Shown piece after piece: positions 13,001 to 24,300 of a stretch of DNA of 64,000 bases. Each line of letters begins with the position of its first letter. Position 1 is the stretch's first letter. A program made the position numbers and the translations under genes. The stretch is from Riptortus pedestris (lineage: Eukaryota > Arthropoda > Insecta > Hemiptera > Alydidae): contig CM032228.1 of the NCBI GenBank assembly GCA_019009955.1, forward strand, positions 207,349,501 to 207,413,500. The letters run 5' to 3'. The notes beneath the pieces are model-generated. The model was given only the letters and a program-made list of their open reading frames with translations, did no database searches and was not told the origin of the DNA.

Positions 13001-16000
13001 AAATTAACAAACAACTAGGTAAGAAAATGTAAAAATAAAAGCAGAGATTGTGCATAAATATGAGGACATTCAGAAAATATTGTTCTTTAAATCAAATATA
13101 AAAAATTTAAATTTTGCCCTAGACCATGATATTTTACAACTTCAAAATACAATGTAGGCTATCAGGAAGTAAATGAATAAACAAAACCAGAAGGAAGTAC
13201 CTAAAACATACAGTATTTATAGTTTTAACACTCTTAAACGTTTAATTAAATATATTATCAGCACTTAATAAGGTAAATTAATTACTTTATAATCAGTATA
13301 ATAAGGTTTATTTCCCAATAGTTCCATCTAAGGTATTTAAAATTTGTTTGAAATTTTAAAATTGGTAAATACTGATGAAATGTTTACATTATTTTGTCAT
13401 TAGATTTTAGAAGAGATAAGGAACCTCTTAAATATTTCCAGCCTTTTTATAAGACTGTTTTCTTTATTCATATGAACTTTTTTTTAGCAAATTTTGATAA
13501 ATATTAGAAATAAATACTAAATAAATGTCTTTGCTCAGCTATTCATGGAGAAGCCTACCATCCAAGGCATTTGGCAGAACAAAAGTGTGCCAATCATAAC
13601 ATTCCCTACCATTTTTGCGTCATTCTTGATTCACTACTTTTTTATTGAGGTAGAAGATTTATTCTCAACTCTCTCATGAACTCATGTGTGCCACCATAAC
13701 TCATTGAGAGAAGGCTTTAGGCTGTCTCTAAATTCATCAATTAAATAACTCAATACATCAGAACCTTCTGCTAAGACGGTCGGGTGCAGGTTGGATCTAG
13801 CTTCATCATAACTATGCATCCTAGTTGTTTATTTTTATTTATGCAGATCATACATAGTAATAACTCTAATGGAAAAACAATAAAATAAAAAATTCTGACT
13901 TAACCACTGCATGAGTTCCTTGTACTCCTATTTTAAATAAACAAAATATTAGGATGTACTTCATCTATCAAAAAATGTCTCAGAATGTAATTTATAGGTC
14001 TTTTCTTGACAAGGAAAAATGTTTCTATACAATTTTTTGTATCCTTAATAGGCACAAATAAATTTGCATTTTTTTTATTTCACCTCCTCCCCTCTAAACC
14101 CAACCCACTAGTTCACAACTAGTCAGTACAACATTCCTAAATATGGAATTACAGCTGTCTAAGGTTAGTCTTTTTTGAGCTATCTGGGTTATGTAAAAAC
14201 ATTTGTACAGATGTCATGCTAATCATAATTCCTTCACTACAGTAGTTTAAAACTTAAGTAATAGTAAATACTTAAATTACAAATAATACTATTTATATAT
14301 TTGATAAAAATAAGGTTGAGGAGGTAGAGGTTCGGACAAAAGCGATCAAAAAACTGACAAAGTGTACAGGTTATTAATTCAAATAACAGAAAATATCATT
14401 AATAGGGCATAATTTGGTACAAAGAGATATGAGATGAAATTTACAAACAATAAACCATTAATTAAATGAAAACCAGAGCAGGGAGGAAACAAGTTACAAT
14501 TCAGTAGGCAGTGTGAGTAAAGCCTAAATAATGGGAGTGAGCTAACAGAGAGAAAACAGAAGGAAACAGGTAAGGTATACATATGACATTGGGATATCAA
14601 GTGAAACATCCTCCAACAAACTTATATATGGCATCCTCCAATTCCATCCCCTAATACAACTGTATAAAGAAAATTCTCCGGTTTTTACTGCTACCCGATT
14701 CCCAGTTATCTCCTTTGTACTGTACTATTCAATCATATATTTTTGTTTTCCTTTGGTAGAATTATTGCTCAGCTTAGATCATTAGCTTGCTCTTTAATGA
14801 ATGTCACCAGTAAAGAAAATGTAACGTGCCAATAAGCTACGCCTCTCCATGCTAAATACTCTTGTTTATGAATATTATGCCTTTAAGGGAGGGGGGAGGG
14901 GAGGTGATAAACAAAATTAGGACCATTAGAAGTTTTTAACCTAGAACTAAAGTGATCTCTGTTGACCTAAAATTTATTTTAAAATGTGGCCAAACATCAC
15001 AGATTTCAATGAATGAGAATGATCAGGAAATTGCTCAATTTAGTTCTTTTAGTGAGGTACAACATGATGTTAAGTACTAATCTCCTTAATTAAAGACAGA
15101 AGTATAATTAAAGTCATAGGAAAAACAAGACGAATATCCATAAAAATTGGTATTAACTTGCAAAACTAAAAGCTGAATATACGAATTTTGATACTACTCT
15201 CCATGAATTGTTAATATTTTGTCACAAAATTTTTATATTATTATTACTTTTGGATGAATGCCTCTTCGCTCTCTAGCACTGTGGCCCCATAATATGGCAG
15301 TGTGTTCAGTTGACCAAATATGACAGTTCCATCAAAGATCTAGGGAGTGTAGTTCAGCTCCAGAACTTCCATGGCCTGCTGAACCAAAAATTTAATTGTC
15401 ATTAAATTTTGGGTACTGCTTTTGCAATATTAAAAAGCATTTGTGACCTCTGATTTTCAACTGCCGGCACTGTTATGGTCTAGGATACCTTTTATAAAAA
15501 AAAAAAATAAAGTAAAATGAGGAATGAGGTTAAATAATTAGACCTATCGATAATGATTCAATTAAAAAAAAACATGGCAATTATGGCTTTATTGTTACTT
15601 TTGCTAGAGTTTTTAATTTCCTCCAATGTAGTGTTGAATATTTAGATTTATTAAATTTTATTTTGATACCACATGAATAGACCCTCATGATGAAGGTACC
15701 AACCTTCATAATAGCTGAGCATTGATTGTTTATTTAGGCCATTTGTTTTTAAGTTCTTGATTATGGTATTATAATTCAATACAATTAGTCAATTTTTGAA
15801 AATTAAAAAGAAATAATTATAATTCATTAGTAACTGGTTTCTATTTAAAAGAAGAAACAAAACAGGTCTTGCATCCACATAAAGTATATTTAAAAGTGGT
15901 AGCGCTAACTCTGGCAGTGCTGTGTACCATACTATTTAGAGAAAGAAGGCCTGTTTTGTTTCTTCTTGAATTTACCTTCCAACATCCAGGACATTTTTTT

Positions 16001-19000
16001 GAAAAATGGCTTTTAGTTATTTTGTTGTTCTCATTTTAGACGGATCTCAAATAACTTCTATCTATTAAAATTTAGGGGCTCGGGCTTGCCATGTGAGTTA
16101 AAGCATTGGATTTAATATCACATGGTAAACCTAGAGTGGCGAGTTCGATTCCCGCCTGGGCAATAGGAATTTATTTAGTGACATTCATTAAATGAAATCC
16201 TTAGTCCCACCCTGGATAGAAAAGGGTGGTAACCTGTAGATAACCCGTCCCAATTAGTACCAAAAAGCGGACGTTAATAAATAACTCTAAAAAATAATTT
16301 AACATATGGTTCAAAGGAAACAACAAAAATTGTTTCTGAGCATATCTAATGAAGTTAAAAATAAATGCATCTGGTAAGGTTTCTATGTAGAATTAAAAGT
16401 AAATTCTTTTGATACTGTCATTTGCTCATATTTTTAGAATTCCAGTTGTCTTGAAGTATTTAGTAGGTTTTATTCACTATTCTTTGTACTGCTATAGAAT
16501 TTATAGGTGTTTGCTTCAGTAACAAACAAATTTAAAAGCATAACATGTTTTATTGTTACTTTTAGCTTGTACTCGATGAAATTTTATATTAAATTATCTA
16601 TCTGAAATAATGTTCATGTACTACTTAAAATATTATTAAATCATCAATCAAAATTATTTATTAAAAAAAAATATTGCACACCCATAGCTGTGTGCTTTAT
16701 GACACGGAGTATTCATATTCAATAGCATTTCATTGAATCTCACAGTATCTAAATTTTAAAATAAAAATTTATGTGCAAAAATAACATATTAACCAGTTTA
16801 ATGCCAGATTAAATCCTTAGAAGTTGTTGTTTTTAATTTAAGTTAACTTTCATTTGTAAATAGTGACAAACAAAAATCTGGATACTCTTATTTATTCATT
16901 CCATAATACCTAAGTAGAAAAATGTAACACAACATTATTGAGTATTTATAATCCCTTCTAAAAAATAAAAAATTCTTTAGAGTAAAAATTAATTCAATTA
17001 TGACCTTTCCAGTGCTGACTTGTCTTGATTTTATTATTTAATTTAACGTATTTCATTGGTAAAACAATAATTTAAGGAAACAATAACTATTAATCCATTT
17101 TTTAACAATTTTTTTTTCTTATGGAAGCATGGTGGTTAATATTAGCTCAAGCCCTAAGTATATCACACTTTGCCATCCACGATAGTCATTTTAGTGCAAT
17201 TAGAGGTGTTGATCAAAACGAAGGTAGTGAACAAACCACAATGTTCGGGTGGTAGGACAATTATTTTATTCTAGCATCACACTTATGAATAATCATTTGA
17301 TGGCTTTAAAGATAGGTATTTTATTCTAAATACCCTGCAATAGCTCTAAGCTCTAAGAGCCTTGATAGCTCTAGTTCTAAATTGTCCAAAAAAGCTCTAA
17401 AAAAGTCTTCATAAAGCTTCCTGAAAATAGTCTAGTGTTCAATGGCCCTTTGTGCCTTTACTATGAGAGTACTCTAGTAGAAAGTTGTTAACTTATTGTT
17501 TATCAACACTTTGGGCACTTGAACAATGGGGGAGGGGGTGGACTATTTTCTCTACAGGTAGGTGCCAGTTTTATTTGTTGGAATCAGAGGACCAGGACCA
17601 AGTGTAGAAAAAGCATATAGAGTATGTTTTCTAATCCATGCCGGTGTCAAATTATTTTTAAAGGCAATAACAAATCTCATACTGAAGTAATTTTTCCAAT
17701 AATTTGTACTAGAATTTTAATCTATCTTTTAGTAGTTTTTCTGTGTTTTGCACTATTTTCTTTTAAACAATTGTACTTAAATAATTTGTATTAGAATTCA
17801 CAAATTTCTGATTGCATTTAATTTTGTTTAAAGAAAAATAAGCTGTATACCGATTAATATGTATATAACAAAATAAATATGAATATAACAAATAAAAATA
17901 TTACAATTGGAAATAAACAAGCAATTACAAGTGTGCAGTTTTGTCTTTTAAACTGATTTCCTGCAAGTATCCTGGTATCATTGACTTCATTTATCGTTCA
18001 CATTAGGCATATTGTTGAGGTTTCTTATTTATATTGTTTTATCAATAACGCTATCTTAATAGTTATTATGTATTACCATATTTAAGACTATAGAAATATT
18101 TAGAAAATAGAAATTGGAAGATAGGCAATTTGTATTTTTGAAATATAACACTGTTTCCAAACTTATATTTAAACTAATATTTAATTTAAAGGATTTATTC
18201 ATTTCTACATTCATTAATTCCTTTATTCCATAACAATTATTCTATCTAGGCTTCCCGTGGAAGAAAAATACACTTGTACGCAACTCAAAATTGTACATTA
18301 AAAATAGATAACTCTGTGGGAGTTACAAAACCAGTACTTGAAGTATGTCTCTAAAGTTTAATAATTAAAAAAGGAAGAAAATACTTTGAAAACATATAAA
18401 AAAGGTTTTAGACATACATTTTGCAATTAATCATAAAAAGCAGTATTTATTTATATATTTTTTAAAGGAAGGTCTCATTTAAATTCTGCATAACTTCTAT
18501 CTGAAGAAATAAACTAAAAACTCTAGCTTATTTATGATATCTTATCAGTTATTTATGTAAAAGTCATATTGATACCAATTACCATTTTAAAATTCTATTT
18601 TAACGTTATGTTGTCTGCTTACTTTCATGAGCATGCAAAAGAGATGGGCCCTTTAACTTGGAAGTTCTATTTTCACTCCAGTGAGAGAACTAGTTAAGTC
18701 ATCAATATTTAATAATGTTGAGTCTTACCCATCGTCACTTTCTCAATGGTGTATCTTTGTTGAATCATAGTTAGTTTTATCAGTAAAATGTGACAAAATT
18801 GTTTTTGCTCTAATATACCCCCGATATATCCTTTCATTATTATATTCTCTTGTAGTATATACTTTTACTTGAATGCTTTGATCCTCTTATTAAGAATTTA
18901 ATTGTACTTTAGTCGAAACACGCATGTAATAATGACTTGTTTATAGGTATTTCTAGATTTAAACACCCCATGGTGTGGAATATTTTATATTATATTAGGA

Positions 19001-20462
19001 AATATTTTCACTTTATAAAAATAATTAATCTCTGTGTGTTATTTATTAACAAAGAAATGTAGCATATTTTTTACAGTCCAATATTTTGTTTATTTATTTC
19101 AAAAGTACAAAAATGAGTCTGTGACTCTCATTTAGTCTTGATTTACTTACCTCTTTGTTTAATTTTTCTTAATCTAACATCCTTATATATATTTTTTAAC
19201 CAGGTAAACTGTTTGAAAACAATAATTAAACTTTAAATAAATCTGAAAATAGTTGATTTTCGAAACCAGTAAGGTAAAACACTTTCAGATGGGAGATATT
19301 GTCCGTGTGGTGACCACCATCTTCCAGTCTACATGGGAGCAGCTAACATGTATGATAGTAAGTAATCCCGATTTAGAAAGTTTTTGCTTTTACTGGTTCG
19401 AAAATTGATTTTTCGTCCTGCATGGATTTTCTTCCTTTTTAAGTAGAAAACTTTAAATCCTTCTTTTCTTAAAAACTATTATTTTATTTTTTCAAAATAC
19501 ATTTTCAAAATGCTTAATTAATAATTTTTATAAAAATCTAATGGTCCCTTTTATCTTGTTTAATTAAATAAAGAGGTAATTTTTATGGAACTCAGTTTGA
19601 AAAGCAGTGAACTGATTGATCATTAGCATGACTGAATGATCTCATGTATTCTTTTTTTTTAATATTGATGATTAAAATCTGGGCCTTTTTTATATTCTTG
19701 CCTTATCTTAATTACTATATTGTATATTTTAAAAAATATGCTAGATGTTTTATAGCTCAGACTAGGAATTTATTATAATAATGGCATCTACTAGCATGCA
19801 TTCTATGATTATGAATTGTAAGATACATAATCATGCATACATTTTCTTTTTATTTTTGACTTTTATTTTATTTTCAGATCTTTCATTATGCTATCAATGT
19901 TTCTTCTCAAAAAAAGAAAGAAAGAAAGCTTATTTATTTCCTTTTTCCAGTGAAGATGAAATATGCCTGCATTACTGTGAAACATCCAAATAGTTTTACC
20001 AATTTTGCTTCCATCATAGCATGAATACCAAAATAAAAAGTGTTGAAAAGGTGGCATGAAGTCAGTTTGAGCCATCTCTATATTTATTAATCTAGGGGCA
20101 GAAATTATTTTAATTTTTTTTTGTTTAAAAAACAAATATAACCAAAATTGTTATAAATGAGATATTTCTGAAATAATTTGAATCCTAAAGTTTGTATTCC
20201 TATTTAAATTTGACAGGAATACATTTTTGTTTACATTTCAGATCACCTTATGTATTGCATCAAAATTGGATTTTTTTATGCATGTCAGCCTGTTTGTTAC
20301 TCAACCTCTTAAAACAGCTCAAAGGATTTCATAAATGAAATAAAAAAAACAGATGCTGTATGGGAAAATGGTTTTGCAACCAGGAGTAAGAGTTCACTTA
20401 GAAGTAAAAGCATATATTTTTTAATATCATGGTTGCTATTGTTTTAAAAATAATGCATTTTG

Positions 20463-20519
<57 letters not shown>

Positions 20520-21295
20520 TTCTGAAAATGTAACGTAAGTAATGAATTTCAAATCATTCTCCTGACTTGTAAAAAAATTGTACCGGAAAATCATTAAAAA
20601 TAATTCTCAACTATCAGAAGCTATTTTCAGTAATCCTGTCTTTATGTTTTGATGATAAACCACTTTTACCTCCACACAAAAATAATCAATAATACAGCTA
20701 GTTTATAATGAATATAGAATTAATGTGTTGATTACTTGCTAATACACAGTTTTTTGTTTAACAGTATTCTTACTTAATAAGTTAAAGTATTTTATTTCAA
20801 AAATGGCTAGTTACGTTATTATTTAATTGTTTCCCTAATATATTCATAATAGCTCACAGTTTAGTAAAAAAAGTTTAGTTGATAAAAAATGTATTTATCA
20901 TGTGTATATAATTTAAAAATCCGATTCTATCATAAACTGTCAATCCATTTCATTGTGAAATTTTGTGGTAAATGAATTTTTAAATAAGGATTAGATTGCT
21001 TCATGAAAATATAGCAAATATATAGGTTCCATTTATTTTCAAGTTTGGATTGCCACTTACAGTTGAATAATGATTCAATTAAACAAATAATGTCCCTATA
21101 ATTCTTCAATTAATGCAGATATTAGTGGCAAACATCAAACGAGGTAAAAAATTTGTCACACAGAGGCACATAAACTAAGCAGATTTCCCATGTGTAGAAA
21201 TGACATTCTGGTGATCTCATCTCATAATTTATTCTCTATTTCTCCCTTAATAAGGCAGGCAAGCTGGAATTGAGATGTTCAGGGACTCAGTTACT

Positions 21296-21331
<36 letters not shown>

Positions 21332-24300
21332 TAGAATGGGGAGGGGTTGTTTTAGGCTGAAAAGGTAAAATAGAAATAAATCACTTAATATTCAAATTAC
21401 AAAAGAACATATAAAACAACAACTGTAGAGCATTAAATGTTTAACAAACTCGATTCTATGACATTTTTTGATCTGACTCATAATAACTGAGATATTTTGA
21501 ATTCCCTTTCTAAGCCCCCCGATTTCAGCCCTTTTTCTTGTCCGATTTCAGCCATTAACAAGTATTACCTTTACAGTTGCATGAGACGGTTAAATATCAA
21601 ATATGTTATCAAATCAACATTTTTGAGTATAGAATGTAAAACCTTAATTGATGATATCACACACAACATATTTGCATGTATCTCATTAGTTAAGATCTGT
21701 TGATTGGCACCAATTGATATTTAAGCATAGAATAAGAGGTGTCATGGTATGTAATCTTATTGTTAACATGAAATGACGGTTTACTGAAGATTAAAAACGA
21801 AAAAAGTTTGCTATGAAGGAGCTGCATAAACTAAGTATATTTCCCATGTGCCGGTATGACACATTACTAACCTCATCGTAACATATATTCTCTATTTCTA
21901 AGTCAAAATCCTATCAGTAGAGGTGGAGGTTTACTGAAGGCTGAAAAAAATTAAATACAAATAACTCGCTTAATATTCAAGTTATGAATAAATGTGTGGA
22001 GCAACAATTGTAGAGCATCAATATTTTACCAAGACTGGTTCTATAAATTTTTTTTAATAATAACAATAAAAATTCGACTTATAATAAAGGAGATATTTTG
22101 AATTTTCAAACTTCCCTCCTCTAAATCCCTTTATTCATGGTCCAGTTTTAGCCATTAATGAATATGAACATTAGAGTTTAATGAAATACATTTTTGAGTC
22201 AATGCTGGAAAATCTTAATTGATGACGTCATTACACGTCGATTTGAGTATTTGCTCGGATCCCACAAGGTAAAAGTTCAATGAAGACAATATTTGGTATT
22301 TAAGCTTTGAATAAAGTGGTTCAGGATGTAACAGCTGATCGTTAATATGACATGAGTAGGAGTGGGGTTGTACTCAAGGCTGCAAACTAAATAATACAAA
22401 TACCTCTAGGTTCTATACAAATTTTTTGTCCGACCATAATAATGGAGATATTTCGCATTTTCGAGCCCCCTCCCCATCCAGAAATAGTATAAAGGGAAAG
22501 AAAATACCCAAAGAAATTATTTGGAAACTTCAAAAAATGCCTGTTGTGTAAATATTAAAAAAATTGAATTTCTGGCTCTTAGCCGCACAACATCCTGGGT
22601 GATTGACCTCCTAGCTGACATACAGTAGTAGCCACTAAGAAGTAATCAAGTCTTCATTTATTAATTCTCACCAAATTTAGTAGTAACAAGCGATTCTAGT
22701 ATGTAACTCTATTTGATGACCTTTAAATAGGCGATGTTCTTTAGCCAAGAATTTTAGGTTGTTATTTCGCCATATCCAAACAGCAGATAGGGTTTGATCA
22801 TTTCTTGTTCCTATGTCTTGGTTACGATGACACTTACAGCTTTTTAAGAGCTATAAAATAGATTATTAACATTGATGACAAAGCTGGGTGATGTTACAGG
22901 GCTCTAAATAGAAGAGTTCTCATAGTTAGAAAAGGTTATCTATGTTTGAATGTTCTGGAAAAAAAAGATTCTGCTATTATCCAAGAATTCATATTCATTA
23001 CCTTTGATTTATACTATTGGCAGGATCTTGTAGACAAGGACTATGTCTATAATTCTTAACTTTTAATTATTTATTTATTTATATGAATAAATGATCATTT
23101 GAAATGATGTAACGATTCCGTTGTTGTTTTTTTCTGTATAATATATTCTATTCTGACAAACGCCGTTCTAGGTATTCACTCTAGCAAATTTCAGCAGTTA
23201 CAAATGAAATTCAGTAAACCTATTGGCACTTCCTTAAGTCAAGTTTTATGTATTTGTAGATTAGAGTGATGTCTGATGTATATAATGTAGCCTTGAAGTA
23301 TTGGCCATACATACTTTCTCTTAAATATCTGGTTTTTAAGTTTTAAAGGCTTTTTCAGGTTTCCATGGCTTGATTTTTTCATATAATGTATAATATTGTT
23401 TTAGTGTCCCCCATTTTTTTGTAAATACTCATTGTAAGTAATGTGTTATTCTCTGAGGCATATTACTGCTGGCTTTTGGGTCAATCTACTGAATCAAACT
23501 GAGAGCTGTCAAAATCAGGCTATAAATAAGTATGTTATTAGGCCCACATGCTAGGGACAAGTTCAGCACTGGTTTCTGAGGTTGAACACACCTCCAAGTC
23601 TGAAACTGAAAAACTAGCTTAAAAACCCATAAAAAAATGAATTAGTGTGATTATTATTTATAGATGGCTCATACTGTACTGTATACTTCTGCCTTTTCAA
23701 TATATTTGTAAACAGTTTAGATACCTTATTCAAAATACAAGTTCTTATTTCTTATTTCCATAAAATATTTATGTTTTTTACTATGTTTATATGTTTTTCT
23801 TACTAATTATTTATCAAACTAGTATTAAATTGTTGTAAAAATAGGACCTATTTAACTTCAATAAACCAGTCTATGGTGGAAGTTAAAAAAAAAATGAAAA
23901 ACCTCAAATGATTATTCAAACCATTTTTATTTCTCAACTAGAATCGTATCGACATGACTCCTCATTAGGGGAGAATAGAATACAATGAGTTAACTAAATT
24001 AACAGATACATCATTATGTGAAACCTTTCACTAGCCATTCTCTGACATATGGCTAGTGGAAGGCCCTATATAATGGTTGTCCCCTCTTTGTATTATATTT
24101 TCACTGATGAGACATCATGTGGACATGAAACTAGCTGAGAAATAAAAATGATTTGAATAATCATTTGAGGTTTTTTATTTTTTTTTTCTCATCTTCCGTC
24201 ATAGATTGGTTTATTAAATTGTTTATTTTCATATTCATTTTACACTTATTAAGAAATAGCACAACATTGTTTTATTTAACAAACTAAATAAAGTGCCCTA

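Noticed and set aside
13770..13810. 'GGTTGGATCTAG' resembling a B box
   Set aside because: No matching A box at a proper distance.
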